Shown: piece by piece, positions 1 to 12,014 of the stretch
Position numbering within the stretch: position 1 is the first letter of the stretch
How the letters are laid out: each line of letters opens with the position of its first letter
NCBI GenBank assembly: GCA_000469685.2
Contig: LS997563.1
Span: 31,987,968 to 32,051,967, forward strand
DNA: 64,000 bases
Source of the DNA: Haemonchus contortus
Taxonomy: Eukaryota > Nematoda > Chromadorea > Rhabditida > Trichostrongylidae
Reading direction: 5' to 3'
Notes under the pieces: generated by a model
What the model saw: the letters and a program-made list of their open reading frames with translations, nothing else
Database searches by the model: none
Told to the model about the DNA's origin: nothing
Made by a program: the position numbers and the translations under genes

Positions 1-1139
1 AATCAGCCTTTGGCCTTCGTTTTACAATGCTTAACCATCGATTGTTGCTAGTTCATTGTTACATATCGACAGCATCACAAAAATGTTCTCAAGTGATCGT
101 TCACCGGATTCTTCATCCGAGCATCCTTGACTTGCTTTGAATTCTCAGAGACCTTTCTTTTTGTTCTGTGGTCAACCACTAGGGGTCTATGACCATTTCA
201 ATACCTTAACATCCTACTGCTCAGTCAACCTCTCAATTCAATTGATTGCAGGGCTGTTTCATGACAAGATCATCACAACCCATTAATTCTTCGCCTTCTT
301 TTTACAAGAGTTAATGCCGCGCCGTCGTAAGGTCCGCCCTGATTCTTTTTGCGATTTTGCGAAATGCCCGCTCTCTAAGCTATCATTGTTCTATTTCGCT
401 CTATCGCATATTCAACATTTAGTTCTGATACGATCTAGTGTTCGAGACATCGCAGGATTTTGATCCAACTGGTCTTTATTTTTCTTTTTTTCTGTCTCCA
501 TGGCTAACAAAAGGGAATAAATCAAGTCTGATTTCCGTTTTATGCAGCGCTGCACATGTCTTTCAGGCTGTATAGGCTTGTCAATTTCCTTTACAATCGA
601 ATCGAAATTTCATCTGAAGTAGATGTTGTCACGTGGCTTGTTAAGCGCAGACCACACGAAATGGATTGATTTTATGGCCCATGAAATTTATTGGAAAGTC
701 TAAAGATGATTGATTGAAATTGAAAATGAGTTTTCCATAAAATTTAATGGCCTTTTCCATCATGAACTTGATTGCTGTCCTTGCCGACGGCCCAATTCTA
801 TGAAGCTGATGGTGGAGAAAAAGCGGCGTTGATCAATCCCGTTTTGGGGTGTGCCTATGCCTCTGTGGTCGACTTCCATCGACAGCCGTAAGGGTCTTTG
901 AAAGCTTAGGCCCTATAGGCCCTTTGAATGCTTCTGCGTAAGTGCGTACATAATTCTGGACGAGCCTGGTAAATGAAAGACTTGGGTGGCGTGGGAGGGT
1001 ATCAATCCGAGATTCGTTTCCTGGATCGTGTATGTGTGATGCGCTCCATTTAGCATCAGGCCATCTCCCCCAAACCCCACTGAACATGTAATAAAATAAC
1101 TATAAAAATAGCATTCTGGCCTCTAATCAATTCCGCCTC
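1..1139. other. No gene recognised
   Basis: AT-rich sequence with only short open frames. No splice-bounded exon, repeat or transposon protein was recognised here. Confidence 0.5.
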
Positions 1140-1230
1140 CACTTGAAGTGCACTGGGTTTGACTTTTAAGCTTCAACTAGAATTACGATGGCTAGTCGAT
1201 GTACAAGTCACCGCTTTCATTTTTCATTCT
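1140..1230 (-). repeat. SINE fragment (3' body)
   Basis: The stretch around 1187-1218 is the reverse complement of the conserved SINE body motif (CTTGTACATCGGCTGGCC-like) seen in the clear copy at 15150-15390. No convincing A or B box is attached, so this is probably a truncated or decayed copy. Confidence 0.4.
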
Positions 1231-2603
1231 GGCACATCGTGCAGACCGACCCAAAAAAGCTCGAAGACCGGGTTGATCGGGTAGTACTATATCAATCTGG
1301 ATTCAGTCGTTGAGTCGTGGCGGCGCCGTCCGGCATTACCCCACCTCCATCTATGTGGTAGTGAATAATGTATGAACATTTATTGCAGATATTTCCTACA
1401 AAATTTTGTTGTGATCGCCCAGATGCTCCTTCTTCCCCTTGAGTATGTACGCTTTCCATCGTCTTACTATCAGACGTACTACATTTCTCGAAGAACAGTG
1501 ACATTTTGGTTAATTGAAATCATTGCCTTAGGTACATAAGAGCAACATTAGAATTACTATCAGCTTGTGATTTTTGTAGTATCTAGTGATGAAAAACCGT
1601 GTTCGCATTCCTCGTGGTACATTAGTAGGGTTCAATTCATACTTGGATGATGTGAATGATCACAACACTTCCCATCCACCCTTCCGAGACTCCCACCTTC
1701 GTCTTGGGTCAGTTTGAAGGCCTAGTGCAGAAACATTCACCTATACCGTTACAAGTTGATAGCTGTAAAGCCCCATCTGCTTCTGCAGAAGCACCACTGA
1801 GTAAATTGGACGTGGTATTGGATCAGGATCAAGTTTAAAGCCCCGAGCGGTGCTGGGCTTTTGGGTTACCCTATCTTCGCCCAAGGTCCAAGAGTGAGCT
1901 CGAAGAAGTCTTTACCTAATAGGTAGCTATAGTTCAAAAAAGCTTATGCGAGGTTATTTTTGTGTGTTTCTTGCTAGAATTCTTCACTTCCACAACTAAA
2001 CGTCGCTCTTCTGCCGTAAAGGTTGCGGTTCACAGCAGAAGAGCAGGCTACATTACTGCTTGCTTGTATCAGGTTGACGCATAATTATTGCGGATTTTCA
2101 ACAAATTAAACGATTTAAAGAAACGATAAAAATACTGAACAAAGAAATGTTCAATAATTGGCCTGGAAGGTATAAGCACTGCTTCCTATTTGCTAGGCAG
2201 TAGATTTTCTAATGCGAAGAAGTTTCGGTCCACGCCTTGACATCACCCATCAAGTCATCCATTTCGTCGTAAGTTCTGTTGGCTAGCCAATTTTTCAACG
2301 AACGGTTGATATGATAATCCGCAGAAAATTCTATTGGTGAATATGACGGATTTAAGAACAGATCTCATCCTTTACTTGGCTTTGACTGACTGTTACACCC
2401 CGAAAAGTGAGTTGAGATCGCCGAATGATTCTGCCACCTCCCATCCTTTCTCGAAGTAATAGAGCATAATGTGATGGGTATGGAGATGACTTCCTAGACG
2501 CATTTCTGTTGAGGAAAGCGAGAAGATTACTTCTACAAAGTTCCGAGTTCAATATTCGAATTTAATTGAGAGAAAAGAAGCCGCAAAAAAAATCCGCAAT
2601 AAT
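1231..2603. other. No gene recognised
   Basis: Short unrelated open frames only. Nothing resembles a known protein, RNA gene or terminal repeat. Confidence 0.5.
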
Positions 2604-2605
2604 TA

Positions 2606-3147
2606 CAGGGTGACCCACATGAAGTGTGACGCAGAACACTAGCATCAAAATTACACAAATCAAACCAAATAGGAAACGTTTACTCCCATACAATCATCAC
2701 AAAATTGTAAACAACATATCGCATTTCGCATGCAGAATGACCATCTTTCGCTTTAATGCAAACATCCAACCTCATTCGGATGTTTTCAAGAATGCGCGCA
2801 ATCACTTTCATCCCACGCTTCTACAAGAGAACTTGCTTTCACAGGTTCCTAAGACCTGTGTTTGAAAGCGCAGGTATTTAGCTCCAGAATCGACCATACA
2901 ACAAAATACAAAGGATTGAGATCGGGGAATTTGAAGGTCAAAACTGCCTCGCCCCAAAAACCCGGAAGCGTGGTTCCACAACATTGCAGCATCTTCTTTG
3001 CGCTGTGGGCTGGTGCCCAATCCTGCGGAAGGTTCAGCTGACGTTCATCGCGTTCCTTTCCGCCCAAGCGATCACCGCCTCCTCCAGCCAAGAAGCCCAT
3101 AAGTTGATTTTTTTTATTGCCCGTCACACATCATGTGGGTCACCCTG
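2606..3147 (-). mobile_element. Mariner-family deletion derivative
   Basis: A 542-bp element is bounded by inverted repeats of about 26 bp. The left end starts CAGGGTGACCCACATGA and the right end is its reverse complement. Both ends are flanked by TA (2604-2605 and 3148-3149), the target duplication of Tc1/mariner elements. The minus strand encodes the C-terminal part of a mariner transposase: QDWAPAHSAKK, then FPDLNPLYFVVWSILE, which carries the last catalytic Asp region, then a decayed tail resembling the family's C-terminus. The N-terminal half is missing and the tail is frameshifted, so the copy cannot make its own enzyme. Its intact ends could still be moved in trans. Confidence 0.85.
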
Positions 3148-3149
3148 TA

Positions 3150-5465
3150 TGCATCAACCTAATAGTTTGGGTTGTAGTGTATGGCCTTAAAACGTCAGTT
3201 CCCACCCACATGCTCTAGCAAATTGCTAATTGAAGCCTTGGTAACGTAGTTTAATCGGAGCGAACGGGAACGACATTAACGGGTGACTTCCACATCATTG
3301 CACTTGCTCCAATGTTCCTACTATTCCTACTACTGGGCATGGCATGGCGAAGTTTCAATATAGGAGATCTCTTCATCTGCATTTCTCTCAGTCCTCTATC
3401 CGCCGCTCAGTTCAGTCAACCCTCTATGTACCTCTATAATTATTTGATCCAGAACCCCTTCATGAGAGCCTTATGATTCGAGCACGCCTTTGACATATTT
3501 GACATATTTCAAATGGCTATCATGAATGTGAAAGTAAATACAACTGTTTCCCGTCATGCAGTAGGACCTACTCTAGGTGTGAATTAGAAGGAGATTCCAT
3601 TGCTGAAATCTGGCAAGGGGCTCATTCATCTTCTCTTCATAAACTTTCCAACTTGAGATGAATTGTTGACTCCCACGTTTCGAGGAAGTTTCTAGCTGCT
3701 GAGGCATTCAGTAAATACCATTAATATCATCACTTGCCTATAAATGCGGTCAATGCTCTCAAACTCCTCTGATTTCATTTAGGTTGAACGTCAGATCTGT
3801 TTAGCGACTTTGCCAATAGTCAATTCGGGCCGCATACGAAAGCTGTGGTTCCAATTCCATTTGGGTGGGCTTTGCCTGCATTAGATTAATGATTCAGCTT
3901 TTCTTGTAATGGACCTAAAAAGGCTCATTTTGGAAGATAAACGCGCTGAGTTAAGCATGGACTGGGCTACACAAATCATTCACTCTGCCAAATATGGATT
4001 GCAATCCACCACGACTTCGAGAGAAAGGGCTCAGCGGACGATATGGATGGGATCAGCTGCTTCGTCAACAACAACATCAACATTGTAACACAGAAAGAAC
4101 GCTGCCCACCTATCTAATTGATATATTCTCAAGTTGCTGATTATAACCGTTGGAAAGTCTTTCGGAGCGCAAAAACGGTAAACCGAGGCTGCTGATCGAA
4201 CCGGGGTGTTGCCATTTCGTCGTTCACCCAGCATCGAGAGAGGGTTGGGTCCTGTTCCAGAAGTCGAATCCCTTATCAATATATGTTCAGATGATCAAGC
4301 GTTCTCGGGTCAGTTATTTGATGGCAGACTCGTTTGAGAAGCCAAAAGTCACTGTAAATAGTGCTCATTAGTAAAAATTGATCCGGAGTACGAAGCAGAA
4401 GCTGAGAGATGATTAATTGAAGGCAAAAAGGAAAATCTATCACCTTTAATTTAGCACCTGATTCTTTCGTTTTGAAATCTCGTGCGGTTCGTCGAGGGAT
4501 CTCACGCACTTCACTCCATGACAGACTGAGCCAAGACTCGAGGACTCGAGGAGGCATGGAACCTTTACTTTTCGCTGAGAATGAAGAAGCACTCGCATGC
4601 GTCTCTAGACTATGAATGGGCTCGCGAGCACCATTCTGCTCAGTATTTTATCATCCCCAAGCAGTTTTTCAACCACTTAATCAAGGTGTAACAGCAGATT
4701 CTATCTATAAACTCTAACCTCTGGAAGAAACTCGCGTCGATAAATTTATTAAACCCTGGTATTGATCTATTACGAGTGTTCTTGTGCATGGATGGAGTTT
4801 GAGATTCGTAAGTCAGTTTGGTAAATTTCGAGATTCCCTACCAAACTTTCAACAACGTGCTGCTTTTTTCAAAAGCTAGATAACAATCGCGAAGGTGTAA
4901 TAATAGCGCCATTAGATGGAACCACATCGATACCCGGAACTGTTGACGTCAAACTGGTAGAACCTTCTACTTCCTTGTTTGCATCACACTCACCCACAGT
5001 AGCCGACGCTAGGAAACATCATCACTTTCTTCTAATTTTGGCTATGTTCTTCTGCTATTCAGATTTCGGAGAGAACCCATGGTGTGTACGTTAGGCTCGA
5101 CGGGTGAGAGTCTTGCAGGTATGAGTGATGTGAATGACACCAATGGAACGTAGACGGGAGAGGATCGAAGTCAGACTCTATGGGGACCTTAAAATTTCTT
5201 TCCAATGCGATTTCCGATTTTTGAGCTGAACGATGGAGATTTTGAAAAACCATATCATTTTTATTCATACCGGCCACGTCTTACGTGGGTGGTGAAGGCG
5301 GAAACGCCTATTAAACTGATACTGAAAAAATTTCTGCTGCCACACTCGAAAAATATGTAACTTATTTTGGCCGGACGTATTTGTGCTAAAGACCAGAAAA
5401 AGGGAAGCCTTTGATCGATCTCGTCTATGAGATGCTCCCTAGCATTTCAGTTCTGTTCAGAAGCT
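3150..5465. other. No gene recognised
   Basis: Short open frames only, without homology that I recognise and without paired splice signals that build a longer frame. Confidence 0.5.
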
Positions 5466-5469
5466 TAGT

Positions 5470-5690
5470 TACATTTGTAAGTGTATTTGGCCTGTACAAT
5501 GACTTCCGGTGGCAAGTCTATGTAAAAGTAGTTCCTTCACCTTCTCAGATGAGCGCTGAACCAATTAGACAATCCTGAAAGGACAAACGCCTCGGCTAGG
5601 TTCAGCAGGATGGGTAACGAACCGGGATTTGATCCCTAGACCATTCATGTGGTGGACGAATCTAGTACCAACTAGTCGACTCCGGAGAGT
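5470..5690 (-). repeat. tRNA-derived SINE copy
   Basis: Read on the minus strand it has a B-box-like GGATCAAATCC (5624-5634). Downstream is the family body: a CTTGCCACCGGAAGTCATTG-like stretch and a CCAAATACACTTACAA-like tail. These match the copy at 15150-15390 in the same order. The A box is degenerate. Confidence 0.7.
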
Positions 5691-5709
5691 CGGAAGCCTT
5701 GGTTAGCCT

Positions 5710-5732
5710 GGGGGGGAGGAAGGGGGGAGGGG
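5710..5732 (+). repeat. G-rich tract
   Basis: Runs of seven, six and four G separated by AGGAA and A give a potential G-quadruplex on the plus strand just beyond a SINE copy. Confidence 0.6.
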
Positions 5733-5734
5733 TA

Positions 5735-7285
5735 TCGATCATGGTGTCGACCCCATCATCCTAATTGGAATGGGATTACAATTTTCAAAAGCTGTTATGT
5801 ATTACTTCTCAGTCACAAAGCAAGCGGTGTGGGTCTTCTACGAAACCTCTTACATAAATCACCCACTGCGGCTTTAATACTAATCCATGCCATTTAAAAG
5901 TTTAAGTGAATCCTTTCACTTTCAGCCACACGCAATCCATGTTAGGCATCGAACACCATCATTCTATGGATCCTTCCTTGAACTCTTCGACCGTTCAAGT
6001 TCTTTGTCTATCGTTTTCTACTGTTTAGAACGAGGTGGATTGCTGCTAATGATACTTGTGACTGCGTTTTGATTAAATGGTGCCCGAATAGAGCTATCAG
6101 TTGATCCACCGCTCAGGAAAAGAAGCTCCTTTGTCCTTACGAGAAATTGATTAGTGGAGTTTTAATTTCTTCTGAGTTCTCTGTCGCTCAAATCACCAGA
6201 TTCTTACTTCACTTATACACTCCACTCCGCTCTCTTCCCAGCTGAGGGGTTACCCTGTCGGTGGCGCACCGGAGGAATAAGGTGCTTCGTCATAGAGTTG
6301 CTCTCGTCCAACGACAATTTCGTCATAGGTATACCCCCTCGGAGCCGGATTCCGAATTGCTGATGTGATTTTTTTCAGACCCCATAAACCGATTGTAAAA
6401 AGCACGGTAGGCGATCACCGGTGATTCCCTATCCTGCTTGATATTCGTGTATTGTGGACACGATGTCATTAGAAGAGGATGTAATGCCCTTTGATGTCTC
6501 CCTTTCCCTTTCCCATTCTAGCGCATAAGGTAACATGTTGAAGAAAGTTGCTCTTATTTTCGGGTGGCAGGTCTCCTTTTCCAATGCCCCTTCAGACCGC
6601 TTCGATGGTGAGGAGCTCCCAGTATTGGTGTTTAAGGCCTCCCGCAGAATAGCTGATCTCGAGAGTAATAATGCCATGGTGACTTAGCAGTCCCTGGGCG
6701 TCTCTGCTCCTGTGACGACCAATTATGCTGACCACTGCTTGGAACTCCCTTTGTTCGAAAGGCTTTCCTCAGGCTCTTCCGGTCACATTCTAGGCAATCG
6801 TGTAAAAAAAACACAAATGGAGTGCTTTTTTGAATAATAGGTGGTTTCTTTGGAGTGAGCAATTCAGATTCTGCACTTTGCTGACTCTGAGGCTTGATAG
6901 CAACTGATGGGTCTTTCCAGGTACTTGTTTCTGGCGTAGAGTCACCCCACCCCCGAGTGACAGTGATTTTTTTGCTTAGAAGGTGTGAAGAGTTTAGCCC
7001 GGCTCTCTCGGCTGGCGATATGAAGGGTATAGGTTTCTACTGAATCGAAACCAGTCCACGAAAATCAAGCTTTGCGACGACGCGGAGCCAATCAGTTGGT
7101 GCCACACTTGTCTCAAAGTATAAAAGCTACGGCAGCGGCAGCGTTCGGTAGGACCGCTCGGGATGTCTGATAAAATTTTCGCATCATAACAGATTGCCTA
7201 AAAGATAAGGATCAAGTGGCGATCTGTACTTTCGATTTGTGAACTATTGCATCAAAAAAGAATTGTTCATTGAAACATTGGAATA
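5735..7285. other. No gene recognised
   Basis: Short frames only. A TATAAAA-like box lies near 7119 in front of a CGGCAG-repeat stretch just upstream of the RTE relic. It could be a promoter remnant, but no transcript structure can be supported. Confidence 0.4.
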
Positions 7286-7289
7286 TGTG

Positions 7290-9720
7290 ACAATAGAGGC
7301 GTCAGCGGTATAGGTGTCAACATGGCTCAGCCATAAGGAATTTTTATGAAAACATGACAAGAGTCGGAGTCAATTGAAAAGATGTCGCTCCACGGATGGG
7401 CAGTTCCATAATGAAATAGACCACATAATTTCTCATCAGAGCTCCTGCCTGACTGATGTCGCTGTTGTACCAAAGTTCTACGTGGGATTGGACTGTCGCC
7501 AAGTGGAGCCAATTTGCTCAATCTGGAGTTTCTAGAAAGATTTCGTTATCGACAACATCGGTAAAGAATGCAACCGACTCATTGAACATCCTCGCGATAG
7601 TGCTGAAAAGGAGAGAGCTTACAAGTAACCAAAAAAGTGTCTCTTCGAAAGAGTAATAGACGCAGCCGTTATGGAGAGAGCCTTGGGGGCCGGAAAGAGC
7701 ATCGGCAAAGCCCGCCGGAGCTTCGTCAATTTCATACAAGTCCAGGATGACTCCCCTTTGTCGTCCTGACGGAACAGTTAGTGCATCTCGAAGGGTGATG
7801 GAGAAAGTCTTCTACGACTTCTACTCTGATACCTCCTGCAGCCACATCCGCCCGCCCAATACCGTCTTGTTACATAGTAGACAAGAGAAATACGTTTCCC
7901 TTCATTTCTACCTTTCGAAATTTGACATACCATCACCTCGGTGAATAACTGTATGGCGCCCGGTTCCTAGAATATCAAACCACAATATCTAAAAAGCTTC
8001 CGCTAATCATTGTCAAAACCCTGGATCGGCTCTTCCCGAGGTACCTTTCGGCATGGGAAGTGCCTAATTCGTGGAAAACTAGAAAGATGGTGTTGCTGTA
8101 TGAGAAGGATGACCCCGACGATGATGGCAGTAGTCGCCACTGCCTGCTGTCTCTAATCTACAAAGTTCTCAACGAGGATCCTTAACAAGGTTGGAAGGAT
8201 ATTAGATGAAGAACAGGCAGGCGAGCAAGCAGGGTCTCGAGAAGAATTCGATATATCCGATCAATTCCACACCGGGACAAAACGCAACGAAGTGCACAAG
8301 AGTACAGGATGTCGTCATTTCTGATGTCTATAGATTCCTAGAAGATCTTACATACCTACCTTACATACCGTCGGGGCAGAAGCTTTAATCGAAGCCTTGG
8401 GCAACCAGGGTATTCCTATTCATATTATAGGGATGCTTCGTCTGCACATCGACAACTTCACGACCAGGATTTCGCCAATGTATAAGGAAGTCGTTATCAA
8501 CGTAAAGAGATTATCTGTTCGTAGAATTTTGTCGTTTGCGGCCATGACGGAATACTTGGTAAATATTGCTACAACGGTATGAGGCTTTTCGAGGAACATC
8601 CACAACGCTGGAAAACCAATGGAAGCAAGTGGAGCGTGTATGATTTCTATGGCACCCATTGAAGCTTTTCGTTCAATTTGGTTTTGTCTTATTCTTCTAC
8701 TAATCTTTAAACGTTTCACAATAGCCGTCCTTCACAGGATTTTCGGAATACTCAATGAAGGGCAGTCATGCGAGCAAGTAGAGAGAAGGTCTCATGGAAT
8801 CGATCTCATCCACACTGTCGCAAAAGGCACTGCCAATTTGTAGAGGAATGTCCGATACGGCGAAACTATTTCGCCGAAACTTTTCAGTGCCACTTTCGAG
8901 GATATCATGCGTCATTCGCAATGGGAAGACTTGGGAGTGGAGGTCGACGGCCGCTTTTCACATCATCTTCGCTTTGCAGGCGACCTCAAGCTTATAACAC
9001 CAAATATAGAGCAGGCGGAACGAGTGTTCGTCGAATTTGACAGCGCTTGTAGAATGATGGGCTTGACAATGGACCTAACGAAACCGATAATCATGATAAG
9101 CGGATGAAGGAGTCAATGAACATCCCACTTCGCGCTCACCTTTACGATACTGTTGTCCCTTCTATTTCAACGTATGTACGTTTGGGAAGTTAGACTCTTC
9201 GAAAACAGGATGAAAATAAGGCCAGCGTCATCCGAAAGCTTCGAAAAGATTCAATGCCATCCCTCGTCTGACTGGAGCGAGGACAGTGTACTAGACTACT
9301 TCGGGGACATTGTGGCGTCCGCTTGAAGAAATCGATGATCAATAGTTCGGCAGGAGATACAGGTGATATGCACCATTACCTATTGGGAGACGGGCGTTAG
9401 GAACGATTCTGGGTAATCGATTTGCCGCACGCGGCTGTCGCGGACCACTCATTCGCCGCTATTACAGCTCTAGCGTTCTTCATACAGCTCAATCGATATG
9501 CGATCATTATTTTATGCATAATTCTACTATTAGTACTTTTGTTCTTGTATTTCTTACCTACTGCTGCATCCTGCTACATTCCTTCGCGCGCGACGACCCT
9601 CTCACCGCGACGCGACCATTTCGTTCCTAACACACCACACCCTTACCTATTATACTACACAGTGCCAAGCTGTTCGATGTGCCCCCCCCCCCCATTCAAC
9701 TCCGTTTTATTTCTCTGAAA
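7290..9720 (+). pseudogene. Decayed RTE-type non-LTR retrotransposon
   Basis: Pieces of one RTE-like polyprotein appear in order across all three frames. The endonuclease C-terminus (DGQFHNEIDHI-like, then DVAVVPKFYVG-like) is near 7400-7500. A linker with AGKSIGKARRSF is near 7695, then SRRVMEKVFYDFYSD near 7800. Reverse-transcriptase fingers are near 8080-8160, and EALGNQGIP with NFTTRISP is at 8390-8510. A palm block (ETISPKLFSATFEDIMR, then HHLRFAGD) is at 8870-8990. The C-terminal region runs to about 9320, followed by a 3' segment shared with 20400-20650. The catalytic FADD is FAGD here, and there are many stops and frameshifts, so it is inactive. About 210 bp at 8510-8720 do not fit the family, and an upstream RT motif (ILNEGQSCEQ) is partly repeated after it, which suggests an insertion or rearrangement. 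Confidence 0.8.
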
Positions 9721-9721
9721 G

Positions 9722-11735
9722 ATTGGATGTTGGTTTCCAGTTCATGTCTGCTTGAGAGTGTTTTTCCGAGAAAGTGGACTAAAGAGAGGTGGGCATCGGT
9801 GCAGATTCGCGGCTGTAGAAAAAGTGATAAGTACTTGTCCAGCCTATGTCTCGAGTTTTTTTTTTGAACTTCACTGGCAATGGTGTCGAATGTAAAAGCG
9901 ATGTAAATGAACTCAGTCTTGGTTCACTGTCAACTCTCTAGCCGCAGGTCGAGCTGTGTCCGCACGTTTCCAAAGTAGGTGCATTAGCACTGCTGGGAGC
10001 AAGTTCCCAGTGAGGTACCCTTTCGGCCTCCACAAAGACGCTGAAGAATTTTTCGAACAAAGTTCGGTTAGGATTGGAGTAGCTGAGCCGCTGTCCCATT
10101 TGTTGGTAGTGGGGGCCAGGAATCACTCTCATCGCCAGCATTCATGTTTTATAGCCGGGCAGTCAATAGACCGTGTGGAGGATGTTTGTGGTTCAGTACA
10201 AGTGGGACCTAAAGTTACACTTCCATATCTTCTCAAACTCAAAAAGGTGGGTAACTACTGCATGGCTGCTGTATTCGAAGCTCTCTGTTTATAAAGGGTA
10301 ATACTCTCTGGATGCTATTCAACAACGTCGCAAAAAGCATGGAAACTGAACGTTAGTAGTAGACGGCTAGAGTTTAGTTTTTCTCGGAGGAAAGGCGAAA
10401 TTTGTGAATTGACCACCACTCACCTTTGGTAGTTGTTGGAATGGCCCTCAGACGTAATTCTTTGGAAAATGGACCCAAAGAAATTATCACGAAATTGGTA
10501 TCATCTGAATTACTAGAAGCTATGACCTGAGCTGGCCTTTGATGGCAGTTCACCACTCACATAGCAGAACTCCAGTCATGCTCATGACATTTTAACAACA
10601 ATTGATGTAATGTGGTCTACAAATTATGTGACAATCTAATGTAATAGTTCGAAGGTCTATGATAAAGACAGATGAACATTCCAAAGTGTCAATGCCCACG
10701 TTCGTAACGGAATGAGTTCGATTCAGATTCCTACCGAGTCTACGTTTTTGATGGCCTAGATCTCTGCTTGCCCAGTGTCGTGCAGCGCTTATATATTATA
10801 TAGCGCTTATATATTCGTCACTCCAGTCAAATACTGCTTTCTTTCTGACTAGCTTGTAAGCTGCCTTATTTGAGAACTTCCCCATCATGGCCACTTTGAG
10901 AAAGCAAAATGTTGTTATGCCAAACACTCGTCATTCAAGCCTGCTGCAGTATTGTTGAGGGCTTAGCAGCCTACCCCCAATGAGCTTGTCCAGCTCTGCT
11001 ATATTACTGGACACCCGCCGCAGTACAATGTTAGGCCTGTTTCTCTTTGCCACAATTACAAGTAAACGGTGGGTCGAAGTCCAGATGCCACATCTTGTAG
11101 GCTCTCGGAGAGGTCAAGCAATGCTCTCGGTCTTTATTCTGAAAGCCATGATAGGCGTATTGTCTTCGGACCATTAGAATTGACTGTTCGTCTAATCCTA
11201 AAGACCTGATGACTTGTTCCATAAGAATCTTCGAGACAGAATACGGCAACTCTGTGCGGCTGAGCTATTCAGCTTGGCACCGAAAGCTGGTTTCGGAACA
11301 TCGTCCAAAGGTGGAGAACTTCGATATTCAGTGATCAGACATAAAAGAAAACGAGGACCTGGAAAACTCTTCCCCCTGGCATTATTGACGCTTTAGAAGC
11401 TTTGTGGACTCAAGGGGCATTTGTCAAAAGGAGTCACTGCTTGCCATTCTTTTTTTAGGTTAAAATGAAGTGTTTGCCTCAGATAACTTGCCCATGATGG
11501 AGCTTCTGAGCCAACTGCCAGGTTTTTTGAGGAATCCACATTTCTTGAGTGTATGAGTGATCGAAACTAATGAGTCTTCGTTGCACCCGTGCTGCTGCTT
11601 CTGTTGCCTATATAGACACATATCCCTATAAAAAATGTCTGCTTGATTCAATCCGATAATAATGGCCATAAAACGTCATTACGCCAGAATGCCTAAGTGA
11701 ATACTGAATGTAAAAGGGGGATGCAGGTATTTTTA
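9722..11735. other. No gene recognised
   Basis: Open frames such as 9956-10294 have no recognisable domain. A short tandem repeat (AGCGCTTATATATT twice) lies at about 10784-10815. A minus frame at 11031-11249 ends in a Cys-containing stretch, but I cannot place it in a family. Confidence 0.45.
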
Positions 11736-11741
11736 GAAAAC

Positions 11742-12010
11742 TCATGTCTCTGGCAATAATTGCATCAACCACCTGCTCATCAATTTCCCTAGAAGTGCAT
11801 CAGTATGATCACCATTCATCATTGTAGCGAGCCTGTGAAGTCTACGGAACACCCTTTGCCCGAGGGGAAAGAAAGGCAATTCCCTTTTTGCAAAGCCTTC
11901 ATGAAGAAGTCTGATCATCAGGCCTTGAGGTCGACTTGGTGTTAGCTTGGCGTCTCTAGGGATCCACTCGGCAACAGCCCTGAGCAACGGTCATCACAAA
12001 TTCGCATGAC
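11742..12010 (-). pseudogene. RTE C-terminal fragment
   Basis: The minus strand encodes RAVAEWIPRDAKLTPSRP and, after a frameshift, SDFFMKAL. These match the end of RTE-type polyproteins (usual pattern RAVSDWIPRDxKRTPGRP then WSDFFTKAL). Only about 270 bp are recognisable, so it is a 3' remnant of a dead copy. Confidence 0.7.
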
Positions 12011-12014
12011 GTAT

